Below are positions 36,185 through 45,965 of a stretch of 64,000 nt of DNA, in pieces. The DNA is taken from the NCBI GenBank assembly GCA_016699615.1, contig CP064984.1:2452001-2516000 (forward strand). Reading direction: 5' to 3'. How positions within the stretch are numbered: the stretch's first letter is position 1; every line of letters begins with the position of its first letter. The position numbers and the translations under genes were made by a program. The notes beneath the pieces are model-generated. The model was not told the origin of the DNA and made no database searches. It worked only from the letters and a program-made list of their open reading frames with translations. This DNA comes from Sphingobacteriales bacterium (GTDB lineage Bacteria; Bacteroidota; Bacteroidia; Chitinophagales; JADIYW01).

Positions 36185-37354
36185 TTGTTTCACAGATTTA
36201 TGGTAGAATACAACATTGCCCAATATACTTGTAAAATTTTTTCCGAAATAAATAATATTGACATACAATCGTGGAATAGTTTTATACACGATTTGAGTTT
36301 TTTTCAATCTTACCAATTTTTAAATATTATAGAAAATACACAAAAGCAAGTAGATTGTAGATATTGTACAATTTATGAAAATGAAGTCATGGTTGGCTTG
36401 GCATTTTTTCAGCTGATAGATTTTAAGCTTGAGAAATTAATGCAATACAATTCATCCATTAAGTCTAATTTTATAAATAGAAAAATAAAAAACTATTTTG
36501 CTAATAAACATTGTATGTTACTCAACTTAGTAAATGTATTTTTTACTTGAGATAAAGGAATTGTCTTTGAACAGAACAACAATCTTTTTAATATCGTTCC
36601 AGAGTTGTTCGATGTTGTTGCTTCCACATATAATAAAAAAGTTCAAGCATATCTTACCTCAAATATTGCTTTGAATGATGAGCGAAAATGTGCTAATTTT
36701 CCTGTACATGGCTTTCATCATTTAGATACAGAACCAGATATGTTGATGAAACTACAAAATGAATGGAGTGACTTTGAAAAATATATCCAAGCTATGTCAT
36801 CAAAATATAGAGTGCGAACAAAAAAAGTATTAAGTCAGTCTGCATGCATAGAAAAAAGAAAATTGAGTGTAAATGATGTGAAATTGTATAAAAATGAAAT
36901 TGATGTTTTATTTAATAATGTAATGAAAAAAGCTACATTCAATTTAGCTGAATTAGATACTGATTTTTTTATTGAGAATTTTGTACAATTACCACATATT
37001 TTTGAGATGTATGGCTATTTTATAGATGGCAAAATGTGCGGCTTTTCATCATTGTATATATGTAAGAATTTAATTCATGTACATTATATTGGATTAGATT
37101 ATGAAACTAATCATACCTATAAATTGTACAATAGAATGCTGTTAGATGTGGTGCAATTGGCAATACAACAAAACATACATCAAATACATTTTGGAAGAAC
37201 AGCAACAGAAATAAAATCTACCATTGGAGCAAAACCAGTTTTGCTGAATGCGTATCTTAAAATAAATAATAGATTTTATAATAGAATTGCACCTTATATA
37301 TTGAAAAGAATTAAAGCACCAGCATTTACAATCAGAAATCCTTTTAAAGATTAA
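36185..37354 (+). pseudogene. FemAB/GNAT-like acyltransferase interrupted by in-frame TGA
   Basis: Two segments in the same frame: 36185-36550 (121 residues) and 36551-37354. The stop is TGA at 36548-36550; the text around it reads NLVNVFFT-stop-DKGIVFEQNNN, where relatives have a glycine (GN.FLTGEHG pattern), so a GGA-to-TGA change would explain it. The second half has the GNAT-like fold with RVRTKKVLSQS, FIDGKMCGFSSLYIC and HFGRTATEIKSTIGAKP, typical of Bacteroidota GNAT/FemAB proteins of about 380 residues. Total 389 codons, matching full length. TGA is used as a normal stop elsewhere in the window (GH1 gene, PGI/PMI gene), so recoding is not expected. Confidence 0.7.
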
Positions 37355-37974
37355 TGAATTTCTGTATCTAAAAAATCTCTAAATGTTTTTCTTTCAATTT
37401 CTTCTGTTGGCGTATTAGTTATTTCTTTCCTATCTGAGTTTCTAAATATATATGCTAATACAGCACCAACAATTCCACCAATTAAATGCGATTCCCAAGA
37501 AACACCAGCTTGTATTGGCAATACGCCCCAAACCAATCCACCATACATTATAGTAACAATAAGTGCAATTGCAATTGCTCTAGCATCAAGTCTAAACCAG
37601 CCACTAAAAAATAAAAATGATGCAACACCATATACAATGCCACTTGCACCAACATGGAATGATTCTCGTGCAAATAACCAAACAAAAAAACCAGTAAGAA
37701 TATGTATTAAAACCCAGATAAAAATTCCAATTCTATTATAAGTAACAAAAAGTATAGTACCTAGAATAAAAATAGGCAAGGAGTTTGAAATTAAATGTTC
37801 CCAACTGCCATGAATAATTGGTGCTGTAAATATGCCAATTAGCGCATATTTTTCTCTTGGATAAATACCTAATTGTATTAATGACATTCCAAATACAAAT
37901 TGAAAAATATTAACTACCCACATAAATAGAACAAAGAGAAATGGAATGAGTACAGTATAATATCGAATTTTCAT
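37351..37974 (-). CDS. Rhomboid family intramembrane serine protease
   Basis: Six-helix inner-membrane protease. Seen: IHGSWEHLISNSLPIFILG (the HxxxN helix), the nucleophile in HVGASGIVYGVASFL (S111) and the catalytic histidine in WESHLIGGIVGAVL (H163). These complete the Ser-His dyad, so the enzyme is predicted active. 207 residues. The end overlaps the convergent acyltransferase gene by 4 bases. Substrate unknown. Confidence 0.9.
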   Translation of the reverse strand: MKIRYYTVLIPFLFVLFMWVVNIFQFVFGMSLIQLGIYPREKYALIGIFTAPIIHGSWEHLISNSLPIFILGTILFVTYNRIGIFIWVLIHILTGFFVWLFARESFHVGASGIVYGVASFLFFSGWFRLDARAIAIALIVTIMYGGLVWGVLPIQAGVSWESHLIGGIVGAVLAYIFRNSDRKEITNTPTEEIERKTFRDFLDTEIH

Positions 37975-37984
37975 TGGTATAAAA

Positions 37985-38015
37985 TAAAAAAACCTTTCAA
38001 TTTCTTGAAAGGTTT
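37985..38015 (-). terminator. Rho-independent terminator after ahcY
   Basis: Stem AACCTTTCA / TGAAAGGTT (37991-37999 and 38006-38014) with a 6-base loop; on the minus strand it is followed by T residues (A run 37986-37992). It lies 23 bases after the ahcY stop at 38038. Confidence 0.8.
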
Positions 38016-38037
38016 AAATATAAAGATAAATTTTAGA

Positions 38038-39360
38038 TTAGTATCTATATTGCTCAGCTTTGTATGGTCCTTCTACAGGAACACCAATATATTTAGCTTG
38101 CTCATCATTCAATACTTCTAATTCTACACCAATTTTTGCTAAGTGTAATCTTGCTACTTTTTCATCTAAATGTTTGGGCAACACATAAACTTTGTTTTCG
38201 TAGTTTTTGTGATTGTTCCATAACTCAATTTGAGCCATAGTTTGGTTTGTAAATGAATTACTCATTACAAAAGATGGATGACCAGTAGCACAACCTAAGT
38301 TCACTAATCTACCTTCAGCTAAAATAATGATTTCATTGCCATTTACATTGTAGATATCCACTTGAGGTTTTACTTCAGATTTTGTTTGACCAAAATTTCT
38401 GTTTAACCAAGCCATATCAATTTCATTATCGAAGTGACCAATATTACATACAATAGTTTTGTCTTTCATTTTTTCAAAATGACGACCAACTACGATGTCT
38501 TTATTTCCTGTTGTTGTAATTACAATATCAGCATTCCCAACTACAGTGTCTAGTTTTTTTACTTCGTAGCCATCCATTGCTGCTTGCAATGCACAAATTG
38601 GATCTATTTCTGTAACAGTAACGATAGAACCAGCACCTCTGAATGATGCAGCAGTACCTTTACCAACATCACCATAACCACATACTACAACTCTTTTTCC
38701 AGCCAACATTACGTCTGTTGCTCTTCTTACAGCATCAACAGCAGATTCTTTACAACCATATTTATTATCAAATTTAGATTTAGTAACTGAATCGTTCACA
38801 TTGATTGCAGGAATATGTAATGTACCATTAGTCATTCTTTCGTATAATCTATGTACACCAGTTGTTGTTTCTTCTGATAATCCTTTGATGTTAGAAATTA
38901 ATTCAGGATATTTATCAAATACCATATTTGTTAAGTCTCCACCATCATCTAAAATCATGTTTAATGGTTTTTCAGCAGAACCAAAAAATAAAGTTTGCTC
39001 AATACACCAATCAAATTCTTGCTCGTTCATTCCTTTCCACGCAAATACTGGAATGCCTGCTGCTGCTATTGCTGCTGCTGCATGGTCTTGTGTAGAAAAT
39101 ATATTACATGAACTCCAAGTAACTTCAGCACCTAAATGTACCAATGTTTCAATCAATACTGCAGTTTGGATAGTCATGTGTAGACATCCTGCAATTCTTG
39201 CACCTTTTAATGGTTTGCTTTCTCCAAACTCTGCTCTTAATGACATTAGACCTGGCATTTCTGCTTCTGCTAATTGAATTTCTTTTCTTCCCCATTCAGC
39301 TAAAGAAATGTCTTTAACTTTGTATGGTAATTTAAAATCTATTGCTGTTTTTGTACTCAT
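38038..39360 (-). CDS. ahcY: Adenosylhomocysteinase
   Basis: NAD-dependent hydrolysis of S-adenosylhomocysteine to adenosine and homocysteine, recycling the methylation by-product. Seen: [35 protein letters not shown], the active-site [18 protein letters not shown] (about residues 189-206), NAD-binding [13 protein letters not shown] (GYGDVGKG 228-235), and the C-terminal YRY. 440 residues, full length. Single gene between its own promoter-like box (CAAAAATA at 39384-39391) and terminator. Confidence 0.97.
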   Translation of the reverse strand: MSTKTAIDFKLPYKVKDISLAEWGRKEIQLAEAEMPGLMSLRAEFGESKPLKGARIAGCLHMTIQTAVLIETLVHLGAEVTWSSCNIFSTQDHAAAAIAAAGIPVFAWKGMNEQEFDWCIEQTLFFGSAEKPLNMILDDGGDLTNMVFDKYPELISNIKGLSEETTTGVHRLYERMTNGTLHIPAINVNDSVTKSKFDNKYGCKESAVDAVRRATDVMLAGKRVVVCGYGDVGKGTAASFRGAGSIVTVTEIDPICALQAAMDGYEVKKLDTVVGNADIVITTTGNKDIVVGRHFEKMKDKTIVCNIGHFDNEIDMAWLNRNFGQTKSEVKPQVDIYNVNGNEIIILAEGRLVNLGCATGHPSFVMSNSFTNQTMAQIELWNNHKNYENKVYVLPKHLDEKVARLHLAKIGVELEVLNDEQAKYIGVPVEGPYKAEQYRY

Positions 39361-39462
39361 AATTAATTTTTATTTTGACTCGACAAAAATATATATTTGA
39401 ATTAAAATATAAATTGTCCTATAGCAATAAAAACTATTTTATGAGTTTGTTGTTGTAATTAT

Positions 39463-39470
39463 TAACTTTG
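39463..39470 (+). promoter_or_regulatory. TAnnTTTG promoter box (TAACTTTG) upstream of ferritin
   Basis: TAACTTTG fits the Bacteroidota -7 consensus and ends 16 bases before the ferritin ATG at 39487. Confidence 0.45.
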
Positions 39471-39486
39471 TACTTAAATAAATTTT

Positions 39487-40011
39487 ATGATTATTCCTAA
39501 AAAAGTAGAGAAAGCATTAAACCAACATTTGGAAATGGAAGCTAATGCTGTATTTAATTATTTGGCTGTTTCGGCTTGGTGCGAAAGTGAAGGTTTAGAA
39601 GGTTGTGCTAAGTTTTTCAGATCACAATCAGATGAAGAGCATATTCATTTTATGAAATTTTTTGATTATTTGAATGAAGTTGGTGAGCATGCCATTGTGC
39701 CTGCTGTAAAACAACCAAGAAATTCTTACAAAGATATTTTAGAAGTTTGTGAGCAATCACTTAAAAGTGAACAGAGTGTTACTAAATCTATTTATAATAT
39801 TGTGAAGATTGCAGAACATGAAGGCGATATGGCAACAGTAGACTTTTTGCGTTTTTTTGTAGACGAACAACGTGAAGAAGAAGTTCAGTTTAAACGCATT
39901 ATTGATAAAATAAAATTGATAGGAAAAGGTGCTCAGAGCTTATACTATATTGACAAAGAATTTGAAACCATACTAAGTCAAAAAGTGAAGGCAGCAGCTA
40001 AACAAGCTTAA
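39487..40011 (+). CDS. ftnA: Ferritin (non-heme iron storage)
   Basis: 24-mer iron storage protein with a ferroxidase centre. Seen: first helix NQHLEMEANAVFNYLAVSAW with E18, second helix SQSDEEHIHFMKFFDY with the ExxH pair E51/H54, and later FVDEQREEEVQFKRIIDK for the remaining metal ligand glutamates. 174 residues, standard for bacterial FtnA (no heme-ligand methionine recognised). Single gene with its own promoter box; about 35 bases separate it from the DUF808 gene. Confidence 0.93.
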   Translation: MIIPKKVEKALNQHLEMEANAVFNYLAVSAWCESEGLEGCAKFFRSQSDEEHIHFMKFFDYLNEVGEHAIVPAVKQPRNSYKDILEVCEQSLKSEQSVTKSIYNIVKIAEHEGDMATVDFLRFFVDEQREEEVQFKRIIDKIKLIGKGAQSLYYIDKEFETILSQKVKAAAKQA

Positions 40012-40046
40012 AGTGACAACTAAATATTATTGTATAAATTAATTAT

Positions 40047-40904
40047 ATGGCATCTGGTTTTTTTGCAATATTAGATGATATTGCTATGTTGATGGATGAT
40101 GTTGCTACAATGGGAAAAATAGCAACTAAAAAAACAGCAGGAATTCTTGGAGATGATTTGGCAGTAAATGCAGAAAAAGCAACTGGATTTGTAGCCTCAA
40201 GAGAGATTCCTGTACTTTGGGCAATTACAAAAGGTTCATTTTTGAATAAATTAATCATCTTACCAATAGTTTTTTTGTTGAATTTCTTTTTTCCATTTTT
40301 AATAAAAATTATTCTAATATTTGGTGGATTGTTTTTAGCCTATGAAGGTGCAGAAAAAATTATTGAATTTTTCTTTCATAAAAAAACAGCTGTTGAAGTT
40401 GAAGAAAATACAGAAGAAAAAGATGTAGAAACCTTAGAAAAAGAAAAAATTAAATCTGCCATTACTACTGATTTTATTTTGTCTTTAGAAATTGTAATTA
40501 TAGCATTGAGTACAGTAATTGGAAAACCATTGCTTACTCAAATTGCTGTGGTATCTTGTGTTGCAATTATTGCTACAATTGGAGTTTATGGTATAGTTGC
40601 ATTAATTGTACGTATGGACGATGCTGGAGTTTTTTTAGTGAATAAATCAAATGAAACAGGTATACGATCTAAACTACGCTTTGGGTTGATTAAATTAGTG
40701 CCATTAATTATTAGACTTTTGGCTATAATTGGTACATTTGCCTTGTTGCTAGTAGCTGGTGGCATATTTGCACACAATAGTCACTATATACATGATTTAT
40801 TTCATGGTTTCCCAGAATTATTAAGAGATTTAATTTTAGGCTTAGTATTTGGCACAGCAGTAGTTGGAGTAGTAACTTTAGTAAAAAAGATACTAAAAAA
40901 ATAA
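40047..40904 (+). CDS. DUF808 (YedI-like) membrane protein
   Basis: 285 residues with conserved N-terminus ASGFFAILDDIAMLMDDVA, KIATKKTAGILGDDLAVNAE and the following VLWAITKGSFLNKLIILP, which identify DUF808. Several membrane helices (about residues 70-110, 150-200 and 220-285), with a charged, Glu-rich cytoplasmic loop between. The biochemical role is unknown in the family. No partner gene adjoins it; downstream begins a foreign-looking minus-strand cluster. Confidence 0.88.
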   Translation: MASGFFAILDDIAMLMDDVATMGKIATKKTAGILGDDLAVNAEKATGFVASREIPVLWAITKGSFLNKLIILPIVFLLNFFFPFLIKIILIFGGLFLAYEGAEKIIEFFFHKKTAVEVEENTEEKDVETLEKEKIKSAITTDFILSLEIVIIALSTVIGKPLLTQIAVVSCVAIIATIGVYGIVALIVRMDDAGVFLVNKSNETGIRSKLRFGLIKLVPLIIRLLAIIGTFALLLVAGGIFAHNSHYIHDLFHGFPELLRDLILGLVFGTAVVGVVTLVKKILKK

Positions 40905-40928
40905 TTTTTGTATAGAATATAGATGTAT

Positions 40929-43799
40929 TTAGAAATACTCTAACTTATATTTTTGTGTAAAATCCCAAAGTGCAATATATAAAGAAGAGTTTAATAAATG
41001 TAATCGTTTTCTAAATGGTGCTGAGATAGTGAAAATTCCTCCAGAGGCATCTAAACAAAAATCTGCAAATTTATCACTATCTTGGAAATTATCGACAATT
41101 ATTCCTGTTTCTTTGTCTCTTTGTATAATAGGAATTTTATTACTGTCTTGCCCATTGTATTTATGTATTATATATATATAATTTCTAATTATATCTAGTA
41201 ATTTAAATTTGTAATCGGTTTCTAAAATATTGTTTCTTGAAGTTGTAATGTTTTTTACTAGAATATTAAAGTTTTCAATCTCTACTTCATTCATATTATC
41301 ATAACTGATATTATTAATATCAGTTAATTTATCTTTATACTCAGAAAATATGTCGTCATTTACTTCCTTAATAATTCCAAACATTTCATTTAGCTCATTA
41401 TTTTTAAAAATAAGATCAATTGCATCTCTGATATCACTAAGAAATCTGATAAAATGATTTTTTGATTCTTTGTTTTTAGAGTTTGTTTTAAAGTAAAACT
41501 CTGGTAACATACTATATAGTTTTTTAAATGTTTTGTTGCTTACATCATTCTCTGATAGTTTGTACACAATAAGTAATCTAAAAAATAACATAATAATATT
41601 TCTTTCAGCAATTTGATGATTTGAATCATGTAGTTGATTTGCTTGAAGTAATAAATAGTTGATATGCCAGTAAGTGTACTGTTCTATATTCTTGTTAAAT
41701 GAAATAGAATAAGTAAGAAAATCAACATACAGATATGCATTGAAATCTTTGTGTTTTAATAAGATTTCATTTATGATTTCATTTTCTAAACTTGTAAAAA
41801 TTTTATTAATATTAATTATATTTTCGTTGTCATTGAGTGGTTTATACGTACATTTTTTAGGATAATTCTCAGAATTAAAAAATTTAATATACCTTTGATA
41901 TTTTTTAATATCAAAATTTTTTAAATTATCTAAAATAGAATCCATCATAAAGTTTGATATTTCATGAAGAAAAACACTAAGAAAAATATAAGGTTCAAAA
42001 ATATGTTGTTGATTTATTTTTAATGAGTTTTTTGTACTATTTATTCCAATTTTATCAGAAATATAAACTAATTGAGGACTTATGTTTTCATAAATTTTAT
42101 GTCTAAATTTGGGGCTTACATTTCTATATGCAGATGTGTTGTAGTGTAGATGGTATCCAAAATATTTATATAATGCATCATAAATACTTAATTGTTGATG
42201 AATAGCACCTTTATAATCTAAATTAATATCTGTTAAATCTGCTGTTCTATGAGTTTGAAAATATCTATCATGGAATGCGCTTTCAAAGATTCTACAAGAT
42301 TCTGTTAATTCATTTATAATCTCACTTTTAGGCTTGACTTCATAGATATTATATGAATTATTGATTTCATAATCATTAATTTTCTGTAAGATTTGTATTT
42401 TTAGAAATACCTCTAGTTCTATAAATGAGCCAAAAAGTACCTCATCTTGTATTACATTATTAAAAATATTACATATAGAAATTACTTTTTCTATTAATAT
42501 TTTAGGAGCACCAATTTTCTTTAGTTTTTCTTCATATCGAATAATTGTTGATGGTTTTACAGCACATCTGTCATCTAAAATATTATCAATTGAGTACCAA
42601 TGCTCATTTTCATCGAATGTATCAATGATATCATTAATATTCATTCTGAAGGATACAGAAGTAATACATTCTCTAATATTATTTATTATTGCTTCTGATT
42701 TAGTGTTTAAGAAGTTTAGATATTTTATAAATAACTCAATATTGCTTTGTTCAAAATTTATTAAATCATTAATAACCATATCGCCTCTTCCAAGTGTAAG
42801 AGAAGCATTGTTGGTGCGTCCCAAATTACCGAAATCAGTTATCTCATCGAGCTTAGTAATAATTGCATCATAAGTTTTTCTAAAATGACCTGGCTTTACG
42901 AACCATTTGGTGACAATTTGTAAATTAGAAATATCAATATCCAATTGTTTGCTTGTATTCTTAAAGAAATCTGTATGGACTCCAAAATTTGAAATTGTAT
43001 CTACAAATAAGTGGTTGTTGAATAAACTTAAAGTATCTTGAGGTTCTTCTTCTTTGCTGTCCTGCCAATTAAATAGTAGAGAATTTTCTAGAAATATTTT
43101 TTTTTCCTTACTATCTTGTTCACATAAATCATTAATAGATAGCTCTCTAATGTCTGATAATAGTTTAGATAATTTATTAGTTGAATTAGAAAATAACATC
43201 AAAATTAACTCATGACTTCCTAAATTCAATAATATTATATTTTCTATACCACTAATTTTATCATTTATACAGTTTATAACTTTATTTAGATAATAAGAGC
43301 CATTACCAATTAAAATACTTGGGTTTAGTTTTAATTGAGTAGAAACAATAAATGGATTTTTCTCTGTGAAATCAGTTGAGGTTATTTTTTTTATTTTTTC
43401 TAAAAAATAATTTTGTTCTATCTTTGGTGTTTTTATCTTTGGTATTAATGTGCTAAAAACTTGGAAATCAAAATTTCTAGGTTTATATTCCAAATCAAGA
43501 ATGGAGGAAGGAAAAGGACAGAAGTTTCTATTGGCAAATTCAGTATCATCAGTTAGAGTAAAAATCAGTAAATCAAATTTTCCAAATAGGAAATAGCCAT
43601 TGGGAGAATAAAGCTGATGGTCATCATTAGGCTTATATTTATCAGAATCTTTAAAATGTTTATTTAATTCTTCTTTGTATTTTTTGAAGATAGGTGATTT
43701 ATCATTTTTGAAATTTTCATCGTAGAATTTGGTTGTTGGAGTATCGTTAGGTGTAGTAACAAAAGAAATGAACGCACTCAGATTTTCAAAATTTATCAT
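40929..43799 (-). CDS. Unrecognised 956-aa protein, third gene of an accessory cassette
   Basis: Long soluble protein of unknown family. No signal peptide, no convincing membrane helix. Very rich in Asn, Ile, Lys and Phe, more extreme than core genes nearby. Some patterns: NISNLQIVTKWFVKPGHFRK-like middle part, SCRIFESAFHDRYFQTHRTA, an HE pair at H612/E613 (SVFLHEISNFMMD) without the further ligands of a zinc protease, and a C-terminus with ASGGIFTISAPFRKRL. Last of three co-directional genes after a metallophosphoesterase and a 138-aa protein (93-base gap to the latter). I propose no function; size and company resemble effector proteins of defence-type cassettes, which is inference. Confidence 0.55.
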   Translation of the reverse strand: MINFENLSAFISFVTTPNDTPTTKFYDENFKNDKSPIFKKYKEELNKHFKDSDKYKPNDDHQLYSPNGYFLFGKFDLLIFTLTDDTEFANRNFCPFPSSILDLEYKPRNFDFQVFSTLIPKIKTPKIEQNYFLEKIKKITSTDFTEKNPFIVSTQLKLNPSILIGNGSYYLNKVINCINDKISGIENIILLNLGSHELILMLFSNSTNKLSKLLSDIRELSINDLCEQDSKEKKIFLENSLLFNWQDSKEEEPQDTLSLFNNHLFVDTISNFGVHTDFFKNTSKQLDIDISNLQIVTKWFVKPGHFRKTYDAIITKLDEITDFGNLGRTNNASLTLGRGDMVINDLINFEQSNIELFIKYLNFLNTKSEAIINNIRECITSVSFRMNINDIIDTFDENEHWYSIDNILDDRCAVKPSTIIRYEEKLKKIGAPKILIEKVISICNIFNNVIQDEVLFGSFIELEVFLKIQILQKINDYEINNSYNIYEVKPKSEIINELTESCRIFESAFHDRYFQTHRTADLTDINLDYKGAIHQQLSIYDALYKYFGYHLHYNTSAYRNVSPKFRHKIYENISPQLVYISDKIGINSTKNSLKINQQHIFEPYIFLSVFLHEISNFMMDSILDNLKNFDIKKYQRYIKFFNSENYPKKCTYKPLNDNENIININKIFTSLENEIINEILLKHKDFNAYLYVDFLTYSISFNKNIEQYTYWHINYLLLQANQLHDSNHQIAERNIIMLFFRLLIVYKLSENDVSNKTFKKLYSMLPEFYFKTNSKNKESKNHFIRFLSDIRDAIDLIFKNNELNEMFGIIKEVNDDIFSEYKDKLTDINNISYDNMNEVEIENFNILVKNITTSRNNILETDYKFKLLDIIRNYIYIIHKYNGQDSNKIPIIQRDKETGIIVDNFQDSDKFADFCLDASGGIFTISAPFRKRLHLLNSSLYIALWDFTQKYKLEYF

Positions 43800-43891
43800 G
43801 TAATACTAGCTTTCAAATTACCAAAAATAAATAAACAAGCTTCAAATTCTAAATTAGAAGCAACTAATTTTCTAATGAAATAATTTTTGAA

Positions 43892-44308
43892 TTAAAAGTT
43901 ATATTTATCTAACTTAATCTTAGAACCTTCATTGAAATCATCATTAGCTCCAAATGCCTTACTTGTAACATCTATAAATCTAAATCCGTTATGGGCATTA
44001 TCTTTACCATAATAGAGTAAATAATTTTTATTTCTGTTATAATGAGCAGGAAATAATACATTTATATAAAACTCTTCGAAAGTTTTAATATCATTTTCAG
44101 TTAGAATATTATTAGGTTTAGGCTTGTCAGACACTGGGGTTGAATATCCTTTGGCAATATTAATGTATGCCCAATCTAAAAGGTGAGAAATTCTATTTCT
44201 GTACATAAGCTTGTTGTCATTTTTATACTCATGTATTACCATATATTCCACAAATTGGTACTCATACATAAAATCTTCAGCGATTGCTTCCTCAATTCTG
44301 TAATCCAT
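43892..44308 (-). CDS. Unrecognised 138-aa protein, middle gene of accessory cassette
   Basis: Small acidic soluble protein beginning DYRIEEAIAEDFMYEYQ, with IHEYKNDNKLMYRNRISHL, WAYINIAKGYSTPV and a C-terminal YYGKDNAHNGFRFIDVTSK. No family recognised, no signal peptide or membrane segment. It sits between the metallophosphoesterase (start 45917) and the 956-aa protein (start 43799), all on the minus strand, and shares their Asn/Lys-rich, low-GC composition. Confidence 0.5.
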   Translation of the reverse strand: MDYRIEEAIAEDFMYEYQFVEYMVIHEYKNDNKLMYRNRISHLLDWAYINIAKGYSTPVSDKPKPNNILTENDIKTFEEFYINVLFPAHYNRNKNYLLYYGKDNAHNGFRFIDVTSKAFGANDDFNEGSKIKLDKYNF

Positions 44309-44532
44309 TATAAATTACTTTTTGTTGTATTGAAAATAATGATATTATATTGTAGACTTGATGTCTTCATTTTGTTTTGATTGTCCAAGATACGAATATA
44401 TTTTTAAATGAATAATTTTTAACATAAAATTAATAAAGAAATTGTACATCTAATTATTATATAATTGTTTAAAAATAAAATCTTTATATCAAATTTAATG
44501 ACATAATATTTTAACTAAAGTTTTTCTTTTAA
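44309..44532. other. AT-rich gap inside the accessory cassette
   Basis: About 224 bases between the corrected end of the metallophosphoesterase and the 138-aa gene. I see no open frame, clear hairpin or repeat; the sequence is very AT-rich. It could hold a promoter for the downstream two genes. Confidence 0.4.
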
Positions 44533-45917
44533 TCATTTTGTGGATAACTTATTTTTTTGTAGAAATACTCTATTATTTATGATATCAACTTCTGTACCAT
44601 TTTCATTATAATTAACCTTTGTAACAAAAAAACCTATATCGTTATGTTCTTCTCTTCCAATTTTAGTATTTGGAATTTTTATTAATTCCTCTATATCAAA
44701 AATATAATTTTCTAAATCTAAATCTTTTGGTGGTATTAAGCATCCTGGTATGTTAATTTGATAATCAGAAAGTGACTTATATGCTTGCGCATCTTCTGCT
44801 ACATCGCTGTTTTTGTGAATATGTCCACAATATCCAATATTTATAATATTTTCACTTAGATATTTTTGGGTTTCCTTTGTTTTTTTAGGCGTATATTCTT
44901 TAAATATTCTACAGTTTGAGTGCAGTTATCAGAAATGTATTCAAGTGGATGATGCAGAATTAGTATGTTGAAATCATTTTTACTGTCCTTTCTATTAAAA
45001 CCACAATTTTTTATTCTATTCTCATTAATGATATAAAGATTTTTGTAATTTAGATGATCTCCATTGGTAGATAACCATGAAGTATTTAAATTCAATATTC
45101 CTATATTTAGTCTATTTTTTATTTCTATTTTTTTGAAACCATTCACAAAATTATCATCAACAAAAGAAACTATATTAATATTATTTTTATCCTTATAATT
45201 TTCTTTGAGTTTATCTATTAATGATATGTAGTTTTTGTATGTTTCAGAATAATTATAGTACTTTAAAATATTATGTTTAATTTTAAAAATATTATTAGAA
45301 ATATCTTGAGTAGCACTTTTTATATTATAGTAAGTTATTTCTTTTAGCATTTCTATGCCATTCGTCTTTCTTCCATTATATTTTTCTTTATCAAATATTT
45401 TACATGTTTTATGTTCAAAGATTTCTTCTATAACTTTATCTTTAATTTTTTTACGATGTACATCATCAAATAATTTATGTTTATCTCTACTGTTAATTAT
45501 TTTTGAACATGTACAGTCGTCCTCAATTTCACACAAGTTTTTTTCTATAAATTGATTTACATTTCTTTCAATACTATTTAAAAACGATTTTACCTCATCA
45601 CATCTTGTACAAGTATAACAAATATCTGTGCATAAGTCGTGGTTTCCCCCAGCAAAAACAATATATATGTTTTTGTTAACATCATTATTTATCCCACAAA
45701 TAATATTATTAACAAATTCTGAGAAACATTTGATTGATACTTCACAATTATTATTGCGGTCAATTATATCACCACCAAATATTATAATAAAAGAATTGCT
45801 TTCGTCCTTTATATCATTAATGTAAGATACTATTTTTTTAAATAATAAATTATATTTTGTAATGTTCTCTTTTTTAATATGTAAGTCAGTAAAATGTAAT
45901 ACAATAAAATCACTCAT
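44533..45917 (-). CDS. Calcineurin-like metallophosphoesterase with Cys-rich insert, frameshifted
   Basis: Predicted di-metal phosphoesterase or nuclease. Motifs in order: FTDLHIK (D11, H13), IFGGDIIDR (D50), FAGGNHDL (N92-D94), LILHHPLEY (H322, H323) and, only after a frame change, GYCGHIHKN (GHxH, about 365-368). The first frame ends at 44856; reading is restored by one extra T in the plus-strand T7 run 44880-44886, giving about 461 residues and the stop at 44533-44535. A cysteine-rich insert between motifs (CYTCTRCDEV, then CEIEDDCTC, residues 100-137) could bind zinc. First gene of a three-gene minus-strand cassette. The fold assignment is firm, the substrate unknown. Confidence 0.72.
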
Positions 45918-45965
45918 AACCTATAAATGCCACAAATATAATATTTTTAGAGATTATTTAATAGA

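Noticed and set aside
36548..36550. TGA read as glycine or selenocysteine in the FemAB/GNAT-like gene
   Set aside because: Other genes in the window end in TGA exactly at family-typical ends, and no selenocysteine insertion element-like hairpin is seen after it.
41940..41980. HE pair in the 956-aa protein as zinc metalloprotease motif
   Set aside because: HEISNF lacks the second histidine of HExxH and no third ligand is apparent.
44539..44547. Perfect DnaA-box word TGTGGATAA at the end of the metallophosphoesterase gene
   Set aside because: A single 9-mer inside coding sequence without companions is expected by chance.
44880..44886. Programmed -1 ribosomal frameshift at the T7/A7 run
   Set aside because: The same kind of break occurs in dapB and fadJ at shorter runs without a slippery heptamer or downstream structure, so one common technical cause is simpler.
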